A DNA stretch of 64,000 bases, taken from the NCBI RefSeq assembly GCF_005938645.2, contig NZ_CP042171.1, positions 2,046,001 through 2,110,000 on the forward strand. The letters run 5' to 3'. Both the position numbers and the translations under genes were made by a program. This document shows positions 28,289 through 35,931 of this stretch, in pieces; the stretch's first letter is position 1, and every line of letters starts with the position of its first letter. A model generated the notes under the pieces. It was not told where the DNA came from. It made no database searches and saw nothing but the letters and a program-made list of their open reading frames with translations. This DNA comes from Pedobacter sp. KBS0701 (GTDB lineage: Bacteria > Bacteroidota > Bacteroidia > Sphingobacteriales > Sphingobacteriaceae).

Positions 28289-29425
28289 ATGTTAAAAAGA
28301 AAAATATACATCACATTAGGACTTGTTTTCGTAGCAGTAATTACCGCTCATGCCCAGGTAGAAAAGTGGCAAACCGGGATTGTAAAACAAGAATTCCTTT
28401 ACGATAAAGCGCCATTTCCATCGTGCCATTCTGCAACAATAGCAGAAACACCAACAGGTTTAGTCGCTTCATTTTTTGGGGGAACAAAAGAGCGTAATCC
28501 CGATGTTGAAATTTACATCAGCCGTTTTGTAGATGGAAAATGGATAGCACCGGTTTCGGTAGCTAATGGTATCCAACCTGAAGGTAAGCGATTACCAACC
28601 TGGAATCCAGTTCTATATCAGGTGCCCGGCGGAGATCTGTTATTATTCTATAAAATCGGACCTAAACCTTCCGAATGGTGGGGTATGATGAGAACTTCAA
28701 AAGATGGTGGCAAAACCTGGTCGGATGCCACTAAATTACCTGATGGCTATATCGGTCCGGTTAAAAATAAACCAGTTTTGCTAAGTAATGGGAATCTTTT
28801 TGCGCCATCAAGCAAAGAAGGCGACGGCTGGAAAATCCATTTTGAAGTAACCAAAGACAATGGCAAAACCTGGAGAACCATTGGTCCTTTGCCCGAAAAT
28901 GGAATCAAAGCCATTCAACCCAGTATTTTACAGCATAAAAACGGCAAACTGCAGATTTTAGCCAGAACTGCCAATAGGGCAATTGTCGAATCGTGGTCTA
29001 CAGATAACGGAGAAACCTGGTCGCCATTAACCAAAACATCCCTGCCAAATAACAATTCGGGAACGGATGCCGTAACCATGAAAGATGGTCGCCATGTTTT
29101 GGTGTACAACCATGTATTGCCTCCGGGCGATTTAGCCAAAGGACCAAGAACACCATTAAATGTTTCCATTTCTAAAGATGGAAAAGAATGGTACGCAGCA
29201 TTGATTTTAGAAGATTCGCCGATCAGTCAGTATTCTTATCCGGCAGTTATCCAGACCAGCGATGGCTTGCTACACTTCATTTACACCTGGAGAAGAGAAA
29301 AAATCAAACATGTAGTGGTAGATCCATCAAAATTAAAACTAAAGAGAATTGAAAATGGTGTTTGGCCAAAACTGAAAGGTTATACCGCGCCGGTAATTAC
29401 CGAAACTAAAAACGAGGAGCCATGA
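28289..29425 (+). CDS. Sialidase-like BNR propeller enzyme
   Basis: This 378-residue exported protein has a signal peptide ending AHAQ at about residue 23 and at least four Asp-box-like repeats (TSKDGGKTWSDA, TKDNGKTWRTI, STDNGETWSPL, SKDGKEWYAA), giving a six-bladed sialidase-like fold. The first strand ATIAETPTGLVASFFGGTKE has the family's look. The typical triad of arginines is not obvious to me, so the true substrate may differ from sialic acid. Its stop codon overlaps the start of the esterase gene by four bases (ATGA), giving strong translational coupling. Together with the esterase it could act on an acidic RG-II sugar, but that is inference. Confidence 0.82.
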   Translation: MLKRKIYITLGLVFVAVITAHAQVEKWQTGIVKQEFLYDKAPFPSCHSATIAETPTGLVASFFGGTKERNPDVEIYISRFVDGKWIAPVSVANGIQPEGKRLPTWNPVLYQVPGGDLLLFYKIGPKPSEWWGMMRTSKDGGKTWSDATKLPDGYIGPVKNKPVLLSNGNLFAPSSKEGDGWKIHFEVTKDNGKTWRTIGPLPENGIKAIQPSILQHKNGKLQILARTANRAIVESWSTDNGETWSPLTKTSLPNNNSGTDAVTMKDGRHVLVYNHVLPPGDLAKGPRTPLNVSISKDGKEWYAALILEDSPISQYSYPAVIQTSDGLLHFIYTWRREKIKHVVVDPSKLKLKRIENGVWPKLKGYTAPVITETKNEEP

Positions 29426-31050
29426 GAAATATAAAAAAAACGTCATTGCGAGCGGAATGCAATGTAGCCGAGAAATCTTTTATCGACAGTTGTTTTTGCG
29501 TTCGTCATGCTGAATTTATTTCAGCATCTTTCATGCCAGGCCTCATTGCTATTAAGACCCTGAAACAAGTTAAGGGTGACGACCGTTCATGCATGGACTC
29601 TAATTTAGTTAATCTTGCCAATATTAGGGAAGCCATCATAAAACCGACAGAAAAAGTTAAGTTTTTCATCTTTGTCTTCCTTTTATTCGCTTTTACAAAT
29701 CTCTCCGCCCAAACCCAAAACACCGACAACCTCTACAAAAAACCATTAGTTGATGTCCTTAAAGAGATCCAAACCAGATTTAAAGTACAGATTAAGTATT
29801 CGGAGCCTCAGGTAAAAGATAAATGGGTGAACTATGCAGAATGGCGTTTCCGTACCGATGTAGATGAAACACTAACCAATGTGCTGATGCCATTGGATAT
29901 GAAAGTAAACAAGGAAAAACCCGGCGTTTACAAACTTAAAGAATACGAATATTACCGTTGGGAAGTGCAGGATGGCTGGGCTTATCTTGATACGCTGGCG
30001 ACAAAATACCACGATAAAGCCAGCTGGGAAAAACGCAAAGGGGAAATCAAACCTGAACTTTATCAGGCCTTAATGTTATCACCTTTGCCTGCAAAACCTA
30101 ATTCAAAACCGATTATCACGGCAAAAAGAGTTTTTGATGGGTATTCAGTAGAAAATATTGCTTTAGAAATATTGCCTGGTGTCTGGATCAACGGATCACT
30201 TTACAAACCATTAAATGTTAAGGGAAAAATCCCGATGGTGTTAAGTCCGGATGGACATTGGGAAAAGCAACGCTACAGACCCGATTGCCAGATCCGTTGC
30301 GCCACCATCGCCAGGATGGGAGCAATGGCTTTCAGCTATGATTTATTTGCCTGGGGCGAATCGATGCTCCAGTTTAAATATGAAGACCACCGCCGTAGTT
30401 TAGCACAAACCGTGCAGGCTTTAGGTGGAATAAAGATTTTGGATTATTTCTCTTCTTTAAAAGAAACGGATACCAGCAGAATTGGCATTAGTGGCGGTTC
30501 AGGTGCCGGCAGTCACTCTATTTTAATAACTGCTATGGACGATAGGATTAAATTAAGCGCTCCGGTGGTGGCCATGTCATCGTATTTTTATGGTGGTTGT
30601 CCTTGCGAAAGCGGAATGCCCATCCACCAATGTGGAGGCGGAACCGATAATGTAGAACTGGCCGCTATGGCAGCACCGCGACCACAATTATTAGTTTCTG
30701 ACGGCGGAGATTGGACAGCACATACACCCCAGCATGATTTTCCGTATCTCCAAAAAATGTACGGCTATTATGGTGTGCAAGATAAAGTTGAAAATGTACA
30801 TCTTCCGGATGAAAAACATGATTTTGGCATTAATAAACGCATTGCATTGTACGATTTCCTGATCAAGAACTTCAAACTTAATGGTGCCGCCGTTAAAGAT
30901 AAAACCGGCAAATACGACGAAAGCAAAGTGACCATCGAAAAGGAAAACGCGATGTATGTTTTTGGTGATAAAGGCGAAAAATTACCTAAAAATGCAGTAA
31001 TGGGCTTTGAGAACCTGGAAAAACTTTTTCCATTAAGTACAACAAAATAA
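29422..31050 (+). CDS. Exported alpha/beta-hydrolase esterase with STN-like N-domain
   Basis: This 542-residue protein is coupled to the previous gene through an ATGA overlap. Residues of about 7-54 derive from palindromic repeats (29441-29583). The signal peptide follows (KVKFFIFVFLLFAFTNLSAQ, about residues 78-97). A later in-frame start, ATG 29593, would skip the repeat. Residues of about 105-165 (LYKKPLVDVLKEIQTRFKVQ, then LMPLDMKVNKEKPGVYKL) look like an STN/secretin short domain, unusual on an enzyme. The rest is an alpha/beta-hydrolase resembling acetylxylan esterases: GISGGSGAGS carries the Ser nucleophile, DGGDWTAH the possible Asp and DEKHDFG the His. Pectin deacetylation or another ester cleavage is inferred. 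Confidence 0.82.
   Translation: MRNIKKTSLRAECNVAEKSFIDSCFCVRHAEFISASFMPGLIAIKTLKQVKGDDRSCMDSNLVNLANIREAIIKPTEKVKFFIFVFLLFAFTNLSAQTQNTDNLYKKPLVDVLKEIQTRFKVQIKYSEPQVKDKWVNYAEWRFRTDVDETLTNVLMPLDMKVNKEKPGVYKLKEYEYYRWEVQDGWAYLDTLATKYHDKASWEKRKGEIKPELYQALMLSPLPAKPNSKPIITAKRVFDGYSVENIALEILPGVWINGSLYKPLNVKGKIPMVLSPDGHWEKQRYRPDCQIRCATIARMGAMAFSYDLFAWGESMLQFKYEDHRRSLAQTVQALGGIKILDYFSSLKETDTSRIGISGGSGAGSHSILITAMDDRIKLSAPVVAMSSYFYGGCPCESGMPIHQCGGGTDNVELAAMAAPRPQLLVSDGGDWTAHTPQHDFPYLQKMYGYYGVQDKVENVHLPDEKHDFGINKRIALYDFLIKNFKLNGAAVKDKTGKYDESKVTIEKENAMYVFGDKGEKLPKNAVMGFENLEKLFPLSTTK
29441..29583. repeat. Palindromic repeats inside the 5' coding region of the esterase gene
   Basis: Two elements are joined. 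The first begins CGTCATTGCGAGCGG (29441). The second begins CGTCATGCTGAATTTATTTC, runs through CAGCATCT, and ends ACAAGTTAAGGGTGACGA. The whole stretch is stop-free in the esterase frame. Confidence 0.75.
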
Positions 31051-31053
31051 CAG

Positions 31054-31950
31054 ATGGACACTCAGAACAGGAGAACTTTTATTGGTAATGCGGCTTTGCT
31101 CGCGGGCACTTTGATGATTCCTGATCAATTACTTTTTGCTGCAGAAAAGAAAAACAGGTATAAAGTTGCGGTAATTGACCTTATGATCCTTAAACGTCAA
31201 AAAATTAGCGCTTTACCACTTGCTAAAGAAATTGGTGCAGATGGTTTAGAGATCGACATGGGTGGTTTAGGGGATAGAGAAACTTTCGATAATAAACTGG
31301 CAGACCCGAAAATCAGGCAAGAGTATTTGGATAAAGCCAAAGAACTGAATCTGGAGTTTTGCTCATTGGCCATGACCGGATTTTACGCGCAATCTTTCGC
31401 AAAGCGTCCGACCTATCAAAAAATGATTCAGGACTGTTTGGACACGGCTAAAGCAATGAACATCAAAGTCGTTTTTCTGCCATTGGGCATTCAGGGCGAC
31501 CTGGTTAAAAACCCTGAACTGAGAGAACCGATTGTGGAGCGGTTAAAAATTGCCGGTAAAATGGCAGCAGAAGCTGGCATTGTAATCGGTATAGAGACTT
31601 CTTTAGATGCCAAAGGTGAACTGCAATTACTCAAAGATATCGGTTCAAAAAACGTGAAAAGTTATTTCAATTTTTCAAATGCCATTAAAAACGGCAGAGA
31701 TTTACATGAAGAGTTACGGATTTTAGGCAAGAAAAATATCGTTCAGATTCATGCAAGCAATGAAGATGGTGTTTGGTTACAAAACGATCCTAAAATCGAT
31801 TTAAATAAAGTAAAAGAAACGCTTGATGATATGGGCTGGAGCGGGTGGTTAGTGGTTGAAAGAAGCCGCGATGCAAAACAGCCCACTAACGTTAAATATA
31901 ACTTCAGCGCAAATACCAGCTACTTGAAATCGGTTTTTCAAGCCAAATAA
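31054..31950 (+). CDS. Exported sugar isomerase/epimerase-like TIM-barrel protein (Tat signal)
   Basis: This 298-residue protein looks like the xylose isomerase-like/AP-endonuclease-2 TIM barrel: strands EIGADGLEIDMGG, NLEFCSLAMTGFYAQ, IKVVFLPLGIQG, GIVIGIETSLDA and the C-terminal WLVVERSRDA. Sugar isomerases or epimerases of this fold carry Glu, Asp and His metal ligands, of which Glu/His are seen (GIETS, QIHASNED). The N-terminus NRRTFIGNAALLAG is a twin-arginine (Tat) signal, so the protein is probably folded before export and works in the periplasm. It lies three bases after the esterase stop and three bases before the GH141-like gene, thus in the same operon. Its substrate is unknown. 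Confidence 0.82.
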   Translation: MDTQNRRTFIGNAALLAGTLMIPDQLLFAAEKKNRYKVAVIDLMILKRQKISALPLAKEIGADGLEIDMGGLGDRETFDNKLADPKIRQEYLDKAKELNLEFCSLAMTGFYAQSFAKRPTYQKMIQDCLDTAKAMNIKVVFLPLGIQGDLVKNPELREPIVERLKIAGKMAAEAGIVIGIETSLDAKGELQLLKDIGSKNVKSYFNFSNAIKNGRDLHEELRILGKKNIVQIHASNEDGVWLQNDPKIDLNKVKETLDDMGWSGWLVVERSRDAKQPTNVKYNFSANTSYLKSVFQAK

Positions 31951-31953
31951 CTT

Positions 31954-34458
31954 ATGAAACAGATTAGCCTAACCATATTCTTGATACTGAACTTGCTGTA
32001 CCTCAAAGCAGATGCAGTAGATATTTATGTTTCATTAAATGGCCATGATACTAATGTTGGAACAAAAGAAAAGCCCTTGGCCACATTACATTCTGCAATT
32101 AGAAAAGCACGCGAATTACGTCGATTAAATGATGTTTCGATTAAAAATGGCATCACAATAATCATAACAAAAGGGTTTTATCAATTATACGAGCCTGTTG
32201 TGCTCCGTCCCGAAGATTCAGGGACAAAAGAAAGTACGACAGAAATTATAGCCACTGAAAAAGTAGTATTGAGTGGAGGTGTGAAAATAAAAGGTTGGAA
32301 AAAATTTAGTGGAACCCTCGCTGGCTTGCCAAAAGAAGCCATCGGGAAAGTTTGGGTTACGAATATCCCAAACTTTGATGGGAGCGATCTGCAATTCCGC
32401 CAACTTTGGGTAAATGGTCGAAAAGCCATTCGCGCAAAAAACTATAATGGTGCTGCTATGGGCAGGATTTTATCATGGGATAGCAAAAACCAAACCTGTA
32501 AAATCCCACTCCAAAAGAATATCAATTTAGACAACGTTAAAGGCATGGAAATGCTGATCCACCAATGGTGGGCCATTGCAAATCTTCGCGTAAAATCGGT
32601 TAAAGTGATGGGTAATACGGCTGAACTATCATTCATGCAGCCCGAAAGCAGGATTCAGTCCGAGCATCCCTGGCCGGCACCATGGATTTCGGAGAAAACA
32701 GGTAATTCTGCTTTTTACCTCAGCAATTCCATTCAATTTTTAAACGAACCTGGCGAATGGTTTGAAGATCTGCAAAACCATAAACTTTATTATTGGCCTA
32801 AAGCGTCAGAAAACATGATTAATGCCGAAATAATTGCTCCGGTATTAAAAAATCTGGTCAAAATTGAAGGAACAATAGACAATCCGGTTGCTTTTGTAAA
32901 TTTTAAGGGCATTTCTTTTGAGCACAGTACCTGGTTAAGACCTTCCAAACAAGGTCATGTGCCACATCAGGCTGGCATGTACATGCTCGATGCCTATAAA
33001 CTGGATAAAGCCGGAACACCTGATAAACCGACTTTAGAAAACCAGGCATGGGTTGGCCGACCAGCCTCAGCGGTTGAAGTGAATTATGCCCATCATACTT
33101 CATTTGAAGTTTGCCGCTTTGAACACCTTGCTTCAACAGGATTGGATTACAAAAAAGGAACCGCAGATAATATAATTAAGGGAAACTTATTTAAAGATAT
33201 TGGAGGTTCAGCCATTTTAGTCGGAACTTTTTCTGACGAAGCGACTGAAGTGCACTTGCCTTATAATCCATCCGATCAACGTGAAATATCGACCGATGAT
33301 AAAATCGAAAATAACCTGATCACCGATGTAACCAACGAAGACTGGGGCGCATTGGGGATCGGTGTGGGCTATGTTCAGGGGATTAAAATTCTACACAACG
33401 AAATCAGCGATGTTTCTTATTCTGGTATCAGCATGGGCTGGGGCTGGACGAAGACGCCAAATGCGATGAAGAATAATACCATCAGTGCCAACAAGATCCA
33501 TCATTATGGCAAACATTTATACGATGTTGCCGGAATTTATACTTTATCAGCCCAACCCGGATCTTTTATCACCGAAAATGTAATCGACAGCATTTACAAA
33601 GCATCCTATGCGCACCTTCCCGAACACTGGTTTTATTTATACACCGATGAAGGTTCATCATATTTCACCATCAAAAACAACTGGACACCAGCTGAAAAGT
33701 ACCTTCAAAATGCCAACGGACCAGATAATGTATGGGAAGATAACGGTCCAAAGGTTTCCGAAAAAATTAAACAGCATGCTGGTTTAGAAAAAACCTTTCA
33801 ATACCTGTTAAAAGAAAAAGCAGCATATTCTAATAGCGCAATAAATCAGGCCGTAGATCAATCGGTGGTTTTTGAGTTAATTTTTAAATCTTCCGAAGCT
33901 CCTACAGATCATGCTTTAAAAACTTTCGCAAAGGAAAATAATCTACTACCAGGTGCGATTTACAAATGGAATAACCGATTGGTCATTTATACTTCCAGTT
34001 TAAAGGTTGAAAGTTTACAACAAACTTTAAAACGCTTAAATGCTACTGAAATCAAACTTTACGACGATTTATTTTACGATTTCAAGCGGGAGAAGAATTG
34101 TGGGGACAAACCGGTGGCAGAATGGGATAACATCATTTTATCGGCCAATTTAGTGAAAGACGAAACGATGCAAAATGAATACCTGAACTATCATAAAACT
34201 CAGTTTGAGAAATGGCCTGAAATATCAAAAGGCTTTTGTAATGCAGAATTTCAAAGATTGGCCATATTTAAAAAAGACAGACAGTTAATGTTGATCATCA
34301 GTATCCCAAAAGGAAAAAAATTAGACGATTTGAATCCAAAAACTACTTTAAATAATCCAAAAGTGGATGAATGGAATACAATAATGAAAAAATACCAGGA
34401 AGGAATTGAAGGCACAAAACCTGAAGAGGTTTGGGTGTTTTTTAAACCGGTTGAGTAA
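31954..34458 (+). CDS. GH141-like beta-helix enzyme fused to a mutarotase-like domain
   Basis: This 834-residue exported protein has a right-handed beta-helix of the GH141 type from about residue 25 (IYVSLNGHDTNVGTKEKPLA; STGLDYKKGTADNIIKGNLF; VSYSGISMGWGWTK) up to about 610. GH141 includes the fucosidase BT1002 used on RG-II. Residues of about 723-834 match the L-rhamnose/L-fucose mutarotase (RhaM-like) domain: YLNYHKTQFEKWPEIS with His747, IFKKDRQLMLIISIP, and KVDEWNTIMKKYQEG. Residues of about 640-715 may be a degenerate first copy of that domain. Such a fusion would release a sugar and speed its anomer conversion. Fucosidase activity is inferred. Confidence 0.82.
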   Translation: MKQISLTIFLILNLLYLKADAVDIYVSLNGHDTNVGTKEKPLATLHSAIRKARELRRLNDVSIKNGITIIITKGFYQLYEPVVLRPEDSGTKESTTEIIATEKVVLSGGVKIKGWKKFSGTLAGLPKEAIGKVWVTNIPNFDGSDLQFRQLWVNGRKAIRAKNYNGAAMGRILSWDSKNQTCKIPLQKNINLDNVKGMEMLIHQWWAIANLRVKSVKVMGNTAELSFMQPESRIQSEHPWPAPWISEKTGNSAFYLSNSIQFLNEPGEWFEDLQNHKLYYWPKASENMINAEIIAPVLKNLVKIEGTIDNPVAFVNFKGISFEHSTWLRPSKQGHVPHQAGMYMLDAYKLDKAGTPDKPTLENQAWVGRPASAVEVNYAHHTSFEVCRFEHLASTGLDYKKGTADNIIKGNLFKDIGGSAILVGTFSDEATEVHLPYNPSDQREISTDDKIENNLITDVTNEDWGALGIGVGYVQGIKILHNEISDVSYSGISMGWGWTKTPNAMKNNTISANKIHHYGKHLYDVAGIYTLSAQPGSFITENVIDSIYKASYAHLPEHWFYLYTDEGSSYFTIKNNWTPAEKYLQNANGPDNVWEDNGPKVSEKIKQHAGLEKTFQYLLKEKAAYSNSAINQAVDQSVVFELIFKSSEAPTDHALKTFAKENNLLPGAIYKWNNRLVIYTSSLKVESLQQTLKRLNATEIKLYDDLFYDFKREKNCGDKPVAEWDNIILSANLVKDETMQNEYLNYHKTQFEKWPEISKGFCNAEFQRLAIFKKDRQLMLIISIPKGKKLDDLNPKTTLNNPKVDEWNTIMKKYQEGIEGTKPEEVWVFFKPVE

Positions 34459-34470
34459 TATTTTTAGTAT

Positions 34471-34599
34471 GTCATCCTGAGGCACGAAGGATCTCTTTAC
34501 AATGGAAAACTGGCTCAAATTATAGCACAACAAAAAACTCGGATAAAACGGTGGGTTCGGTGCAGTTCGGTTTGAGATTCTTCCTGCGTCAGAATGACA
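34471..34599. repeat. Palindromic intergenic repeat, GTCATCCTGAGG subtype
   Basis: It begins GTCATCCTGAGGCACGAAGG and ends TTCCTGCGTCAGAATGACAA. It matches 18212-18336 at both ends. Its right end contains an in-frame ATG (34594) for the next gene. Confidence 0.85.
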
Positions 34600-34638
34600 A
34601 CAGTTTATAAAAACAATAACGCTTATAAAAATAATATC

Positions 34639-35724
34639 ATGTTAAGATTAGGGATTTTAGGATTAGGAGAGGGCAGAAGCACCATCTCTGCATCATTGGC
34701 GAGCAAAAAGTTTAAGCTGATCCAGATTTGTGATGCCAATAAAAAGCTTTGCGAAGAGCGGGCTTTAGAATTTGATTTTCAAAACTGGACAACGAACTAC
34801 GAAGATATGTTAACCAGCGACAAAATCGATATGATTGCGATTTACACACCCGATCATTTGCATTTTGAGCACATAAAACTGGCGCTTCAACATGGGAAAC
34901 ATGTGGTTTGTACCAAACCTTTTATTGATGACCTGGCGCACGCGAATGAACTTTTGGAGCTTGCTAAAAAATCAAGAAAGAAAATTTTCGTGGGACAAAG
35001 TTCCCGTTTTTTCGAGCCTGCTATGCGCCAGAAAAAAGATTTTGAAGAAGGTTTAATCGGTGAACTGATTACGATAGAAAGTCATTACCACGCCGATCAC
35101 CGTTGGTTTTTGGAAAAAGGATGGTCGTTAAAACAATCATTTAAATGGCTTTACGGAGGTTTAAGTCACCCAACAGATTTTATCCGTTGGTATTTGCCTG
35201 ATATCGAGGAAGTAATGGGCTATGGGATGTTAAGCAGCAACGGTTTAAAGGCTGGTTTAAAAAATCAGGATACCATGCACTTTATTTTCAAGGCAAAAGA
35301 TGGTAGAATTGCAAGGGTAAGTGGCGCTTATACCGGACCAACACAACCCGCAAGCCGCGACAGTGGCATGAGCTGCATACTCCGTGGTACAGAAGGCGCC
35401 AGTCAGGCTGATTATCATGAACTGCGTTATTCTGTTACCACTAAAACAGGCGAAGAAAAGATCATTACCTGGGGCGACTCCACCTTAAAGCATTACTTCC
35501 GTTTTGAAGGGCAAAGCCACCATGCCGGAGAATACCAAAATTATCTTGAATACTTTGCGGATAGCATCAATAACAATTTTACAGCCTATCCTGATTTAAA
35601 AGAAGGAATTGGAACAGTAGCATTGTTGCAAGCCATGGATCAATCTTTAGAAACCGGATTGCCGGTAAAGATCGATGATATTTTAAAAGCCAATCAGATT
35701 ACAAGGGAATCGATAGGACTTTAA
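34639..35724 (+). CDS. Gfo/Idh/MocA-family oxidoreductase (cytoplasmic)
   Basis: This protein of about 361 residues is an NAD(P)-dependent sugar dehydrogenase-like enzyme with a Rossmann start LRLGILGLGEGRS, the YTPDHLHFEHIKLALQHGKH motif and the catalytic Lys in VCTKPFIDD. A His suited to catalysis lies in GGLSHPTDFIRW. No signal peptide is present, so it acts in the cytoplasm. The frame is open to ATG 34594, but that codon belongs to the end of a repeat (CAGAATGACA) and adds 15 low-complexity residues (Asn/Lys/Tyr). I chose ATG 34639 because the Rossmann strand begins at once. It lies just before the sodium symporter, suggesting it oxidises the imported sugar. Confidence 0.88.
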   Translation: MLRLGILGLGEGRSTISASLASKKFKLIQICDANKKLCEERALEFDFQNWTTNYEDMLTSDKIDMIAIYTPDHLHFEHIKLALQHGKHVVCTKPFIDDLAHANELLELAKKSRKKIFVGQSSRFFEPAMRQKKDFEEGLIGELITIESHYHADHRWFLEKGWSLKQSFKWLYGGLSHPTDFIRWYLPDIEEVMGYGMLSSNGLKAGLKNQDTMHFIFKAKDGRIARVSGAYTGPTQPASRDSGMSCILRGTEGASQADYHELRYSVTTKTGEEKIITWGDSTLKHYFRFEGQSHHAGEYQNYLEYFADSINNNFTAYPDLKEGIGTVALLQAMDQSLETGLPVKIDDILKANQITRESIGL

Positions 35725-35733
35725 AAGAAATAT

Positions 35734-35803
35734 CGTCATTGTGAGGCAAGAAGCAATATATTTTGCATGAAAGATTGTTTCGTTGTACCTCCTCGCAATG
35801 ACG
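35734..35803. repeat. Palindromic intergenic repeat, CGTCATTGTGAGG subtype
   Basis: It has ends CGTCATTGTGAGGCAAGAAG and CTCCTCGCAATGACG, with AAGCAATA and AAGATTGTTTCG in the arms. It is closest to the copies at 20206 and 44978. Confidence 0.85.
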
Positions 35804-35858
35804 AAAAGATTAGCTATGGCTCGTATCTCCAAGAACTATAGCTATTGAACCTTAAAAA

Positions 35859-35895
35859 ATCTGTGTTTATCCGTGTTCATCTGTGGCTAAAAACT
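35859..35895. repeat. ATCTGTGTTTATCCGTG repeat before the symporter
   Basis: The word ATCTGTGTTTATCCGTG continues through TTCATCTGTGGCTAAAAACT. Nearly the same word stands before the second GH78 (37643-37680). Confidence 0.75.
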
Positions 35896-35931
35896 ATCGA
35901 AGCCGTACAATCAAACTAACCAAATAAACCA

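Noticed and set aside
18353..29425. True sialic acid metabolism
   Set aside because: Only Asp-box propellers and O-acetylesterase-like folds are present; no lyase (NanA), epimerase or sialic acid transporter is seen and all neighbours are plant-pectin enzymes.
34594..34638. A start codon for the oxidoreductase at 34594
   Set aside because: That ATG is the end of a palindromic repeat (AGAATGACA) and adds only a low-complexity tail before the Rossmann strand; ATG 34639 begins directly at the fold.
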